This document shows, piece by piece, positions 33,601 to 48,600 of a stretch of 64,000 nucleotides of DNA. The notes under the pieces were generated by a model, which was given only the letters and a program-made list of their open reading frames with translations, had not been told where the DNA came from and did no database searches. Within the stretch, counting starts at the first letter, position 1. Each line of letters begins with the position of its first letter. The DNA comes from Serripes groenlandicus. Its lineage: Eukaryota; Mollusca; Bivalvia; Cardiida; Cardiidae. The stretch is taken from NCBI GenBank assembly GCA_031761405.1, contig JASEVX010000013.1:36763033-36827032 (forward strand). Reading direction: 5' to 3'. The translations under genes were made by a program, and so were the position numbers.

Positions 33601-36600
33601 TTTGCCATAAAATGTTAATTTGTGTTTGTTCGAGTTTTCAATAATACTGTTACACTGTTTTAATTTATTATTCCAGTTTAATTCATTGCATTCATCTACA
33701 TTTGTTCCGAAGTAAGCACCAAGTGCTTTGATTGGGTTAGATCGCCATGCTATATTACCAGGTTTGTTGTGATTTAATGCTAGCTTTCCAATCCACATTG
33801 CCTCAGTTTTGTTAGAAGTGTTTTCCAAATAGTGTTACAATGTTTAATGCGTTTTGTACGCCATTTGCGCCTTTTAAAAATAAGGTAGTATCATCCGCTA
33901 ATTGCGAAATTCGTAATTCTTCATTCGAATGCTTTATCTGTATACCGTGTATCAACTTGGAGCTTCGTATCTTTAGAGCCATGATCTCGGCTGCGATTAT
34001 GTATAGCAGAGAAGATGCCGGACAACCCTGTCTGACACCGCTTTGAGGTTTGAATGTTTTCGACCTCCATCCATTGTTTATGATACAAGATTGGCAGTTT
34101 GAATAGAGTGTTTTTACCCATCTGATGAGATGTTTTTATCTTTATCTTTAAAACCAAAGAAATTCAAAGACTCGTATAAAAAATTCCATTCTACGGTGTC
34201 AAAAGCTTTTCTGAAATCTAGGAAAACTATGGCTCCATCTATTTGTAAAAGTTCAGCATAATTAATAATATCCTGAGTGTGTCTAATGTTATAATCAATA
34301 CATCTGTTTTTGATGTATCTTTGTTGATCCATATTGATTAGTTTGTGAATAAACTTTTGCAACCTATTAGCTAGTACTCTGGCTGCTATTTTATAATCAA
34401 CATTCAGTAAAGATATAAGTCGCCAGTTTTCGAGACATGTTGGATTTCCTTTTTTATATAATAATGATAATACTCCTGTTCTTTGTGTGTATGTCAACTC
34501 TGAATTGTTATATCCTTCATTGATTACGTTGGTCAACACAGGACCCAGTATATCCCAAAAATGATTGTAAAATTCGATGGTTAAACCGTCTAGTCCAGGA
34601 CTTTTATTGCATTTCATTTCCTGGATTGCCTGATTACATTCGAAACGTGTAAAGTGTCCTTCACATGAATTTGCATCAGCGTCAGAGTGTTTGACATCAT
34701 GCTGAGTCTGTGATATATAATCTTTAATTTTTGTAATTTCTGCTTTATCAGAATGATATAAATTATCATAGAATGTTACTTCTTCTTTAAGAATGTCATG
34801 TACATCTGTATAAGATTTTCCATTACTTTCAACCTTATTTAAAGTTATTTTTTTTTTGTCTTGCTTTTTCGATTTCAATATTTTGAAGTTTTTCTTCATT
34901 TCTACTTAAATTTCCAATATCCCGGTCCACGCTGTGATTGGTTTGCAAGTTTTAAAGATATTGCTAAGTGATCAGTGTATTTTATACATGCTGGTCTAAT
35001 ATCTAAATTGAGTATTAAAGGCACCATATTATAGTCAATTAGCCAAAAAGCTATCCTGCTTTTTTCTGAATTCGATGTTCTTTTCCATGTATATTGTTGT
35101 TTTTCAGGGTTGAATTATCTCCATATGTCACATAGTTGTTTATTCTTCATTAAATATGTTAATGATTTTACTGTTTTTACATCTTTTTCTATATCATGTC
35201 TTGACTGTCTGTCATTGTTTGTCAGTGTGTCATTCATATCACCTCCTATTATTAATGCACCCTGTGCATTATTGTTTATTAATATGTTTATTGTGTTGAA
35301 CAATTTGTTTCGTTCTTTACGATTATTGTTTGCATAAATATTGATTAAGGTATAAGTTATCAAATCAAGTGTGATATTTAGCAAAATATAACGACCGTTT
35401 GGATCAGAAATATATTTTATTATATCATATTCTAGGTTTGTGTTAATAAGAACTGTGCATCATTTACTTAGGTTGCTGCCGTATGAAGTGTGCATATCCC
35501 ACTCATTGAATTGCAATTGTAATTATTGCATCATGTCAGGTGTAAAATGGGTTTCTTGCAGATATAAAATATCAACTCTTTGTTCTGTCATATATTGCTT
35601 TAATCGCATTCTTCTTTTCCTGTCTCTCAGACATTGACCATTTAAGAACAGTAAATGGGTGTGACTTATCATTGTATTAAGTTTATTATTTTACCTATTA
35701 TGACGTTTCATGATCATTATCTATCAAGAAAAAAATCAGTTATTGGAAATATAAAAATCAATAACTTCATTCCAACAAATTAAATGCTTCATTTTTAAAA
35801 AAATGTTTAAAACATAACCAGTATACCAGGAAATACGGCATGCAGTAAACGTTCATATACATACTTCTCTGTCTGTAAGACATTCTAAAAAATATATCGT
35901 ACATTTGTGTTACAGTAGTATTTACTGCTTACTTGTGTAAACATGAAATCACTGCGAGAAAAGTATGATAGGTCATAAAGAACACCTGCTCCCTTTCCAC
36001 AGTTACCCTTGTTCCAATTGAGGTATATTATAAAACACCACCATATACAATCACTTCTGTGTAAGTCATACATCAAACAGTTTATTTTAGATACTTTCTT
36101 TTAACTTAATAAACAATGTGGGAAAGGAAGACCAATAACTCCCCTGCAGCAAAGGCTTCATATATTGCCGCTTAGGACACGTTTTAAACATATCCAGTAA
36201 GTACATACGGCATGTAGTTTTTGTATGTAATGGATCATACATATGGCATACTGTTTGTTTACAATAGTATTTATCGTTAACTCTTTTATACATGAAATCA
36301 CTGTGATAAAAGAATCAGCGCTCACGTATGACACCGACTCCTTTTCCACAGTTATTATTGTTCCGATTGAGGCAAATTGCAGCGCTCTATAAAAACACCA
36401 CCCTAAACAGTCCTTCGCGTGCAAGTCATACATAAAGCAGATAACAAATTGTCCTTATCAATGTAGGAAAAGAATCAATAGCCAAATGTAACATTCTCAC
36501 AACAATCACCTCTGCCCTGCATGAGGCTTGTAGCGACATGCTACACTTTACAACCGTATGTCGATCAATGGTTTGCAAAATCATTAAAGAATGTATCGTA

Positions 36601-39600
36601 CGATTATTCAAAAGAAATATTAAAGATGAAGACATAGTACGAAAAGTAAAACTAATTAAATAGAAAAACGTCTCCACAATTATCTTTGATTCATATAAGG
36701 AGAATAGTGCCCTTTAATGACTGCACCATCCGCTGTAATCACTTGTATAAAAAGACATATGTCTATATAGGAAATTATTGTTGAGAATATAACTTTTCTG
36801 TTCATATAGTTTTCGTCTGTTGTATTTTATGTCGTTTGTCACATCCATCAGGATAGATCGCGACCATATTGATGTCCATGCGTTTAGTTTTAAACGTAAT
36901 TCAAAAATCATAGTCCGTAATAATATGCGGTTTATTTTAGCCATTCACGGTAATATACCTACAGGTGTGAGCAGTCAGCCGAGTCATGGTGGATACGGGA
37001 TTTTTTTGCATCGTCGTTAAGCATCTCTGCCGGTGTAGGTTGAGATCGATTTATTGCTCCTCGACTTTTCCCTTTTCTCGGCGTGTCTGTGCTGTTAATT
37101 GCTGTTTTTATATAGGTGTTTATTTGTAGTTGTGTATTTGTATTTGGTTTGTCTTTCTGAGATATGTTTTCCTAGGTTTTATTGTTTTCGGCCTTTGTTT
37201 GATGATCTCATCTTTGCCGGCTATTTCCTCTTTTTTCTTTGTATCAGAGGGTGCTGTTATTGGTGTCACGGCCGATGTTAATGTTTTAAGGTGCTCGATC
37301 GTGGGATTATCATCCCTTTCATATAGATCACATTCGCCTCTTTCATGACCGACAACTTTGAAGCTGGTGCAAAACCACACATTTGTACAATTAGTAATAA
37401 AATGACATTCTTTTGATCTTATTTTGGTTTTGTCCTGCATGAAATGTTCTACCTGTGAAGTGTCTAAAGGACATGAATTCTGGGAGAGACTCCTTCAGGG
37501 CGCTAGCCCTTACTATACAACATCTATCTCCAGTGTCACAGTTGGTCAATTTGCCTTTAAAACGCAACTTTTCACGTTGGGTAGAAATTACTTCTAGATT
37601 CTTTTTTACTAGTGTTCTTGTGATCATCCCGTCATCGACGGATAGTGATATATCCTTTATTCGTATACTGATCGTGTTTTCAGAATCCAACCTTTTAGGA
37701 TTTGTATTCAGCAGATGTATGTGTTTTCCTCTTAATCTAAGACCCGTTGTGAGAAGAGCAACTTTATCATTTATGTTATCGATGTAAATTCTCCACATAC
37801 CTTTGACCCGTTGAAGTCCTGTAATGTGTGAAGATTCTACGATTTCACTTAAGGCCTCGAACATCTCTGAATGTTAATCCACTCCCTTAAATAGGAATTC
37901 GGTTGCCGAACAGGCTGACCTCCATCATGAAAACAATGGGTGAAATTCACCGTCACTGTTATTGTTCATTTCTGAATTTGGTTCCTTACCACTCATTTGT
38001 GGATTCATATTTCTCAAGTTTTACAGAAAGTATTAACTTATATTTAAATTCAAGTTGATAGTTTTTTTATATGTTTTTCGACCTGCGAATGGTTGAACAA
38101 ATTTAACATATCCAACTATGAGAATCAACGATTATAAAAATCGATAACTTAAATTACATGGGATTATAGAGCAACTTCTTAGGTTTTACTCAATAACAAT
38201 TTTTTTTTGCAAAAATCTAAAAAGGCACTTATCAAGTTTTCAAGACAAATATCTCCTGAATATAAATATATTTTTTTATTTGTTTTATATTAATAATATT
38301 TTGGTCCTTTTTAACTTTGAATACAGTCCCCCTAATTTCCGTCTTTATTACATATAAACCGTTAAGAGAACGGTATTTTTCCGCTATGTTTTACCTGTTC
38401 TTCAGTGAATATTTTTTTTAGAAATAAAACATTTACAGGGCACTTAAGGCATAATGTAGTAAATTCCTTTACCTTTTATTTGACATATATTTTATTAAAA
38501 TAAAGTAATAAAACTTTGGTCCTTTTTAACATTTTCTACAAGTACTACTAACGTTTTAGGGTAACATTTACATTTCCGTAATTGCTAGCGAAAGCTTCCG
38601 ATGATTACCGACCATTGCCGGACGATTTATGATAGGAGATATATCTATTTATTACCCCCGCTGTGCAGACTGTGTATATTGCGTTATCTTACATATATAT
38701 CAGCATGTAATGATTTTTACCTAAATTCGATGCAATAAAATGTAAATATGGACACAAGCGGACGGATATTAGCACCAGTTACTTATTTTAGGGAAAAAAT
38801 GCGATTGTATAGTCAGAACGGATAAATGTCAACATTTGTTAATATTATCCTATCTAAAATAAAATGAATGATTGTTATAACTATTCGATTGTTAAATAAA
38901 ACCATAAGGTGATCGATATCCATGCATATTGTATGACTTGTCCAAATTTATGAATGAAATTTTAAAACTTTTAATAATTTGTCATAAATCATTGTAAATG
39001 TAAGAATTCTATCAAAGTTTGTTTGTCAAACTGTTCAATTTGATATGCTTATTTTGCATTTAACGTTGTTTAATAATTTGTCATAACTCATTGTAAGTTT
39101 AAGAATTCTATCAAAGTTGGTTTGTCAAACTGTTCAATTTGATATGTTCAAAATTGGTTTAATTCGTATAACTAATTTCATCAAAGGGACGTTGATTGGC
39201 GCTAATCAACGTTATATATATAACGCGATAATTGACATTAATCCGGATGATGTTTTAAAGGTGATAATTACCAAAACAACTGTAATTTAAGCAGATTGTT
39301 GAATCGAGTGTTGAAGAAATCATCGCCAAAGAATCGAGAGTATACAGTGAAGAATCTGTTTTTACTACGGTGCATAGGTTTATTACGCAGTTTTTGGAAA
39401 TTGGACAGAAAAAAACGAGAAGGCTACCATCCAAAAAACATAACGCCTTACTTGCACGTGCTATTGTACCACATTCCCTTCTTCATTAGCAGTTATGGAA
39501 CTTTAGCAAATTAATTGATGCTCTCTATTGCAAAGAGGAAACACACTTATGGAGGAACGAATAATTATATATACAATATTGACACTATTATTTCGTTATG

Positions 39601-42600
39601 AATAATAATAATAAAAAAAGGGCTCCATGTCTGTAACAATGTACATGTATTATGAAATTGATTATGATGCAAAGAAAACGGCTCGATTATTTATTGGTAA
39701 ATTGATTAAAAAATATCGATATCATAACACCCTAGTTTTATTACCCTATAATCCCATGTTGAAGTACCTTGTGTATCTCTCTCTACTGCCCTTCGGCAGC
39801 ACTATCGATGTATACATACCGAATGTTACACAAATGTCCGGTAATTTCCGCCAATTAGCAAAATGATGACAAGATCAGATAACAATCAAATTAGTCAACA
39901 GTTAGTACGGCTTAAACAGTGGTACATTGTCTCCCCTGTTTTTTGCATGGCGAGCATTGTATTGTGCCATATGTATTTCAGGTAACAAAACAATCACTGC
40001 CTTAGAAGGAATCACTGGTTCCCTCAAAATTACACACGTTACATAAAAAAAAAATCATGGGTATATTAGATCGGATACAAGCATTGTCATGTGATAAAAT
40101 ACAAAACACCATTCATGATTTACAAAAGTTTAAGTATTTAAGTATTACTTAGCACTAAGTAAGGTTGGTGGAATTGGACGCAGATCCCTTTTCCTTATCT
40201 AATCAATCCTCTGGAAACCACTCATTACAAGGCTATGCAATTTCGAATGAGTTTTCTCATCTTGGTGATATCATATATAGTATCGATCTTTGGATATGTT
40301 TGAATTAGGTCAATGGAGACTTCAAGTCTTATGTTCAACTATATAACGTTTGCTTGACCTTTCACTACCATTATTGAGGTTAATTATGCTTGGTAGTGTT
40401 TTTTAATAAACAGATGCATTTTGGGAAGAGAATTATCTGATAAAAACGAACAGTCTTTCATTTTTTCAACAATGTTTTCATCCTTTTTTTAAAATTTACT
40501 TACATTTTACAGAAAGTTAACCCTTTACTCGTCTTTAGGACTTAAATTGTCTTTGTTTGAAGTTTAAAAAAATGTTAACACTTTTCAGTCATATCACGAT
40601 CCGCCAGTTCACAAAATCACGTGTTTCGTTGCTTTTTCGCAATAGTACCACACATCAAAAGCTTCCAAGACAACTGGCTTCCTTGCTACATTGACTCTAT
40701 CAACAAACATGTTTGTTTTACCGTCAGTTTACAAGGTTTGATGTTCTGTCAGCTGACAATATGCTTGCTTTTCTGACAGTTTATAACTTTTTTTTAATTT
40801 CCGTCAGCTGACAACTTGTTTGTGTGTTTACTGTCAGTTGACAACTTGGAGGGTTTAGTCATCATTGCATAACTTAATTGTATTGATGTCAGTTGAAAAC
40901 TTGCTTGTATTAGTGTCGGTTGACAACTTATTCATTTTACCATTAGTTGACAACTGATCAATATATCTTCAGTTCACAATATGTTTATTTTACTGTCATT
41001 TGATAACTTGCTCAATTTACCTCAAGTTACAACATGGTTTTTTTACCATCAGAAGGCAACTTGATCATTTTAACATCATTTAACAAACATTTTCATTTTA
41101 CCAGTCCACAAACATGTTCACTTACCATCAGTTCATAAATATGTCCATTTTACCATCATTTCACAAAGATATTCATGTTACAATCATTTCACAAACATGT
41201 TCATGTTACCATCAGTTATAAACATGTTCATTTTAACATCAGTTCACAAACATGTTTATTGTACCATCAGTTCATAAGCATTTTCATTTTACCATCAGTT
41301 CACAAACATGTTCATTTTATCATCAGTTCACAAACATGTTCATTTTATCATCAGTTCATAAACATGTTCATTTTACCATCAGTTCACAAACATGTTCATT
41401 TTACCATCAGTTCATAAACATTTCCATTTTACCATCAGTTCTCAAACATTTCCATTTTACCATCAGTTCATAAACATGTTCATTTTACCAACAGTTCACA
41501 AACATACATATTGTACTATGAGTTCACAACTTCTTTATTTTACCATCCTTTCACAAACTTGTACATTTTACCATTAGTTCACAAACATGTTCATTTACCA
41601 TCAGTTCATAAACATGTTCATTTTACCATCAGTTCACAAACATGTTCATTTTACCATCAGTTCACATTCATCTTCATTTTACCATCAGTTCATAAACATT
41701 TCCATTTTACCATCAGTTCACAAACATGTTCATTTTGTTATCAGTTCACAAACATGTTCATTGTACCATCAGTTCATAACTTCTTTATTTTAACATCCGT
41801 TCACAAACTTGTATATTTTACCATTAGTTTACAAACATATTCGTTCACCATCAGTTTACAACTTGATCATTTCACCATCAGTTCATAAACATGTTCATTT
41901 TACCATCAGTTCACATTCATCTTCATTTTACCATCAGTTCATAAACATTTCCATTTTACCATCAGTTCACAAACATGTTCATTGTACATCAGTTCATAAC
42001 TTGATCATTTCATAAACATGTTTATTTTACCATCAGTTCACAAACATGTTCCTTTTACCATCAGTTGACAAACATGTTCATTTTATCACCCGTTGACAAA
42101 CATGTTCATTTTACCATCAGTTTATAAACATGTTTATTGTACCATCAGTTGACAAATATGCTCAGTTTACCATCAGTTGACAACTTGTTCATTTATTTTA
42201 AACTTACCATCAGATGACAACTTGTTCATTTTACCATGAATTCACAAACATGTTAATTTTGCTGTCAGTTTTAATAACTTGTTAAACTTAACATCAGTTG
42301 GCAACATGATTATTTTACCATCAGTTCTCAAACATGTTTATTTTGTCATCAGTTCACAAACATGTTTATTTTTCCATTAATTATTAGCACTATTTGATAA
42401 CTTGTAAAATTTAACATTAGTTGACAACATGCTTGTGTTTCCGTCAGTGAGCAATTTCCCTGTTTAACAGTCTTTGAGCAATTTCCCTATTTTACCGTCT
42501 ATGAGCAATTTCCCTGTTTTACCGCATATGAGCAATTTCCTTGTTTTACCGTCTTTGAGCAATTTTCCTATTTTACCGTCTATGAGCAATTTCCCTGTTT

Positions 42601-45600
42601 TACTGTCTATGAGAAATTACTTTGTTTTACCGTCTATGAGCAATTTCCCTGTTTTACCGTCTATGAGCAATTTCTCTGTGTTACCGTCTATGAGCAATTT
42701 CCCTGTTTTCCCGTCTATGAGCAATTTCCCTGTTTTACCGTCTGTTAAAAATTACCTTGTTTTACCGGCTATAAGCAATTTGATTGCTTTATCGTCGGTT
42801 GAAAAATTGTTTATTTTTCTACCAGTTGGGGCTGGTTCCGCGGGTGCGGTGCTCGCGTCCAGACTATCGGAAGATCCTAATATAAACGTGCTGTTACTAG
42901 AGGCTGGCGGGGATGATAGTGGGAACCTGCAGATGTCCGTTCCTCTCCTCTGGAACTTCAACCAAGGGACAGCGAATGATTGGCAATATGTTACGGAACG
43001 TCAACGATATTCATCCAGAGACAGAATTGATGAGGTATGTAGTGGCTTGTGTCGTTGTATAAGCACAGGCGTCTGAGATTTCTTTTGAGAAAATTAAATA
43101 AAAAACACAAAACCTTGTTAAATTACTACAAATAGTCGTTATACGGTCCTTATGCTATAATGATAACGACCGTAATCTTATCGTATGAGAAAACTCGGGT
43201 AATTCCACACAAAAACGTGTTACTATAAATAGTATCTCCTTATTGTATTAAATAAAAGAATATTATTATTATTATACTATACGAACCGTATAGCAAGGCT
43301 ATTTATAGTAACACGGGAGGGATAATTACGATCGTTATTATTATAGCATATGGACAATATAGAGAGACTATTTGTAATATCTTAACGATGTATTGTGTGC
43401 TTCTCCTCATCGTTTCTCAAATGGAAACTCGAACGCCTGTGGTATAAAGTGTAACTCCACTACAACGGAAATGGTTTCAGGTCGTAGTACCCTAAAAAAG
43501 ACCCTTTTGAAATGTTAAAGAAGCAGTTCTCCTGCACTGTTTCATTGCGATGAGAACTCAAAGAGGCATATGTATTTCCTGTCAGTTTCAGCACTCCAGT
43601 ACCATTCATGTGCATTCATTTGAATACATTGCAGGACTTTTTTGTGATACAGTATGCCTAAAATTTTGCCGTGGTAGTGTCGGCGAAGACTTCCGACCAT
43701 TAGTATGCGCTATTTAGCTGACTTTGTTGACCTATTCTTTTTAAGGACAGTTACTGAACTATACCAAACAAGAGCCAGTACATCTGTAATGTGAATAGAG
43801 ATCAGCAAAGGTCCGAAAAGAGCCCATTTTCCTCTAAAGCTAATTGCCCCAAAATGTCACAGTTGACACTCTATTAAAAACATCTACGCCATTGTAAATA
43901 ACGTTAAAATGGCGGCTCCATACTCAGAACGAGGCAAAACATATCAAAGCATTGAAAATACTGAGTCTACATAATCGTAGTACTGAATTGGTGACAGTGC
44001 GCATTCGTTTTAAATATTTCCCTGCTGCATATGACATTTGTCATCTTTGCAGCAGACGTCTTTCGAAAACATTGTGGAAAATGGAGCAAACATTCTTTTT
44101 TTAGCAAATTGTCCTTTTCCCGGCGATATTTACAACATCTATCTCAATTGTTTTTCATTTTACCATGTATTGCACCTTTCCTCTCGAAACATTTCCAAAG
44201 TAGACGACTTTAAAAATGTTATGTGATCGCTTGAATCTTCTTGAACTGTGGCAGACAGTGGTGCAGTGGTAGAGCGTCGGCCTCTCGTACCAAAATCCTG
44301 GATTTAAACCCCCTGATGATTGGTTTTCTGCCTTTGGGGTGTTTACACACACACGCGGAGCTGTACTGATTGAGTATCCGGGAAGCAGACATCGGTTGTG
44401 ATAAATATACGCTAAAGTCTTCTTACGCAATCGATGTAAAATAACTAAATTTAAACTTAACCTTCTGGAATCGGGGCAGTCAACATTGCGTTACACTTGT
44501 AACGGTTTGGTCTATTGAACACAGCGTATAATTCACTGTATTTGTTCCTCCGCTTATCTTCATCCAAAGTGTGTGTGACTTTTCTGTTTCTTGTTTTGAT
44601 TGTTTGATTGATTGTTCGCCGCTTTCAATCATTGGTCAGTTATATCACGGCGTCCCATGGTACTTTACCAGTAATTCTGGTCCATTTATCCTGAAAATAA
44701 TCAGTCAGTCATTACGCTAACCCCACAACCCTGAGCGCCACAGAGGACAGCCATAACTACAATTTGTAAAATTTTCTTAAAAGTCTACAGCACCTGGTAT
44801 TCCCAGGCGGTCACACATCCAAGTTCTGACCGCTTATCTTCGGTGATAGTACGTGAACCGTTGCTTTCAAAGTGATATGGCCGTAGACTCTTTTTTTGAG
44901 CAGTTACATGTATGTCTTAATCCATAGATTAAGGTCAACAAAGTAACGCCATTAAAACATCGTTTTCTTCGCTGTTCGCAGTCGTTCACAACCAAGGTGA
45001 AACATTCTGGTTTGAAGGCATGTCTGTATTTAATCACCACAACTTTGTTCTGGGCTCCAACAGCTTTGTTTGTTTGTTTGTTTGGTTTTGTATTCCGTTT
45101 TCAACATTTGTTCAGTTATATCACGGCGTTTCCTTGGTAAGCTATTAGTCTTACTGGTGGTGTTTAACTGCAGTGTCATTTATGCAGAAATGAGTAATTG
45201 GCAAACTGAAATTGTGGTTGCTTTACACAGGGAATCGCTATTCTAAGTTCGTCTTTAGCACTGGTTTGGCTGTATATATTTTTATCAGAAATGACATCTA
45301 GAGCTTTAGTGCACGTCGGCGGACAGTGAACGCATTGGCGAGACTACATGTGTAGGCACAGGTTCCTCCTAATTTCCATTGTTCTAAGCTGCAACTGGCC
45401 CGTTTATAGCAGTATGTTATCTTGCTAAAACCAGACTTAAACTTCGGTGCAGTTTCAATCGCTAGTATTGATCTGATGACTGCTTATAACCGGTCGTCTT
45501 AAATTGATCGTTGAGTCGGCCAATACAATTGTGTGCCTGCAAAATCGTTTTGCATCAACAGGGGAGATAATCCATAGAAATTAACGAGATTAAAAAGCGG

Positions 45601-48600
45601 TTATTGCCTAGCGATCAAATTAAATAAAATTTAAATGTTTAAGGTCAATTCATGAGGACCTTATATGGTGTGTCTTCCGATCCAATATACGTACAGTACA
45701 ACTTGTACTTTATTCTTGTTTTCATGAGATTGAGCCTTGGAGCCTCATTCCCGAATCATTCTTAACACATATTAATTGTTAATTCATTCCTAAGATATTC
45801 TTAATTTCATAATTGTTTTGTTTTAGCGCCGCTTTCAACAATGTTTCAGTTATATCACGGCGTGTTCTTGCTTGGAAAGGTACTAGTTATTCTGGCCCAT
45901 TTATCCTGACACCAGCCAGTCAGTCGTAATGCTAACTCCGCAACCCTACGAGCGAAGGAGGGAAGCCATTACTCCCAGTTTTAAGGTATGTGGTATGACC
46001 CGGCCGGGGATTGAACCCGCGGCATCCAGCACCCAATGTGGACGCTCAACCACTACACCACCGAGGCGGGGGCTAGCAGTACGACCGATGCATCGGTCTC
46101 AGGTCTCAGGATAAACAATACCGGTAATAGTGTCAATTTACCCAGGAAACACCCTGGCACGACTGAAATCGGCGTAAGTAACCATTCAAACAAAGACAAA
46201 CAATAAAGTGCCACAATTTCTGATTGGCTAAATCAGTCTGAAAAGTGTGCTACTTTGTACATTTAAAATCAGGACAAGAATAAACATTCAGACATTGGCG
46301 AATACGGGCCAAAATTTAAAGTACATATATCTCTTTCATCTAGGTATCTTTCTGGCCACGAGGTAAAGTCCTCGGTGGCTCAAGTAGTATCAATGCCAAC
46401 ATGTATGTCCGCGGGAGCCGGTTCGATTTTGATGACTGGTGGAAAAAAGGCTGTCACGGGTGGAGCTATAAAGAAGTTCTTCCATATTTTCTAAAATCGG
46501 AAAGAATTCTGGTAGATGATCTGAAAAGTTCGCGTAAGATTGTTGGTTTTACTTTTTATTTTGGGGTGGTTCTACGCAGTTTTCAACATTATTTCAGTTA
46601 TATATCGCCAACATGATCCCTGGGGAAACAAACGAGTACTTGGCTAGGAAATGTTCCTCGCCCAATGGTACTCGACCATGAGTTCATAATGTCCCATTCA
46701 ATTGACACATGTTTTAATAGCGCACGAATGCAGTTGGGGTTTCACCATCCAGTTGCGTTTTAGTGCAAGAATTAAAGAGAGAGATATGTTGGAAACAACG
46801 TAGCTTTACATACGCACATGAATATGTGCATCAGTTTTAAAACAAGCAACGCAAGCTTTCCGTCTATAAGATTGCACGTGTAAAGCGTCTTCAACAGTAA
46901 CGTTTGTATTGACGTTGTGGGTACGTGTTCTTAGTCAAATTTAAAGCTTTGGGATGGTCTTTATATCAATAATTTGATTTATAGAGCACATTTTCAATCA
47001 TTTTAAAAATTAAGCCATTTATAAAACTGTTTGGCAGCTCATTTTGAGATACGTAGTCAAATAAATAGAGATAGGAGGAGTATGTCTAAGAAATTCCAAA
47101 AATATTTAGTGTCGGAATAATTCAAAAAGTGACGATATTCACTGTGACTGTCATAAAAGGTAAAACACTGATAGATCCCAGTATTTCATTGATAGATCCC
47201 GGTAAAACATTGATAGATCCAAGTATTTCATTGATAATTCCCAGTATTTCATTGATAGATCCCAGTATTTCATTGATAGATCCCAGTAAATCATTGATAT
47301 ATCCCAGTATTTCATTGATAGATCCCAGTATGTCATTGATAGATCCCAGTATTTCATTGATATATCCCAGTATTTCATTGATATATCCCAGTAAATCATT
47401 GATAGATCCCAGTATTGCTTTGATAGATCCAGTATTTCATTGATAGATCCCAGTATGTCATTGACAGATCCCAGTAAATCATTGATAGATCCCAGTAAAT
47501 TATTGATACAGACTATAACAAAATAAAAGTACAGGCAATATTGTGCGCCACATCAGATACGTAAAAGAAAACCACTCTGTATTTACAATAAGTGTCATTT
47601 ATTTATTTTCAGCATATCACAACTTGGACGGTGAATTGCCTATTTCTGTTGAGAAAGTGACGTCACTATCCGACATATTTGCCGAGGCCGGCAGAGAACT
47701 TGGCTATGATACCGTGGATTATAATGGGGCGAGGATGATAGGTTTGTTTGTCTGTATCACATACATGTAGCTGAGCAAAAGTTTATCCCCAATAGATTGC
47801 AGGCGTCTGAATGAATTTTCGTTTGAATTATTTTCGAAAAAACCCTACACAAGTGTAACTACAAATAGTCTCTCTACAAATAGTCTCTCTACAAATAGTC
47901 TCTCTACATCGTTCATGTTATATGATAACACTGACGTCTATGTTTTCGTTTGAGAAACATTTGGAAAAGTCCATATAAGTCATTATTATTATAGTATATG
48001 AACCATATAAAGAGACTATTTATAGTAACACGGTCCTGTGTGGGATATCCCCAAAATATGCTAAGACGAACAGAAAGAAATCTGTCAAAATGATTATAGT
48101 ATATGAACCATATACAGAGATAATATTTGTAGTAGCTTAACACGGATTTTCCCCAATGTTTTCAATTTAAATATCAGACGCCTATGCTGTACCGCACACC
48201 TGGGCAAAAGATAATCATCAACGGAATTATATTTACCCAGCCCCGGTAGCTCAGTCGGTAGCGACGCGGGTTGTCATTCAAGGGATTGTGAGTTAGAACC
48301 CCAGCTCGGCCAATATTCTTTTCGACGTTTGACGAAAGTCAAATACGACAAGCGTCAATTGTCTTTCAACAATATGGTTACAGGTTATGTGGAAAAGGAT
48401 CGGCTTAATATTGTAAATCACAATATATACCATTAAAGGCTAAGCCCCGGTAGCGAGCGACGCGGACTGCCAATCCAAGGGTTGTGAGTTCGAACCCCAC
48501 ATCGGTCGACATTCTTTTCGACGTTTGACAAAAGTCAATGCGACACGCGCCATTCGTCTTCCACCACTGGGCTTACAATATGTGTGGAAAAGCAGCCAGT

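Larger units (their letters stand above)
31830..38010 (-). mobile_element. Tx1/L1-type LINE, antisense in GMC intron 1
   Basis: Reading leftward the element has ORF1 (38,010 to about 36,714), an intervening segment with tandem duplications (36,550-35,820), ORF2 (35,675-32,257) and an AT-rich 3' end with T-rich plus-strand tracts at 31,838-31,916. Both frames are broken, so this copy is inactive. The 3' limit is estimated. Insertion antisense to the host gene is the orientation usually tolerated in introns. Confidence 0.88.

Noticed and set aside
39296..39866. Two open segments (72 and 79 residues) after the LINE
   Set aside because: No motif, no splice-site support and no similarity I recognise. 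Kept only as a remark.
41175..41888. Long His/Phe/Ser-rich open frames (up to 125 residues)
   Set aside because: They follow the 28-bp minisatellite, cycle through all frames with the unit and have no non-repeat sequence. Treated as repeat artefacts.
40720..42785. CRISPR-like array
   Set aside because: Units are directly adjacent with no unique spacers, and the surrounding sequence is eukaryotic.
48239..48310. Possible genuine tRNA gene
   Set aside because: A and B boxes are present, but the cloverleaf is imperfect and the same head with the same downstream body recurs many times. It is a SINE head.
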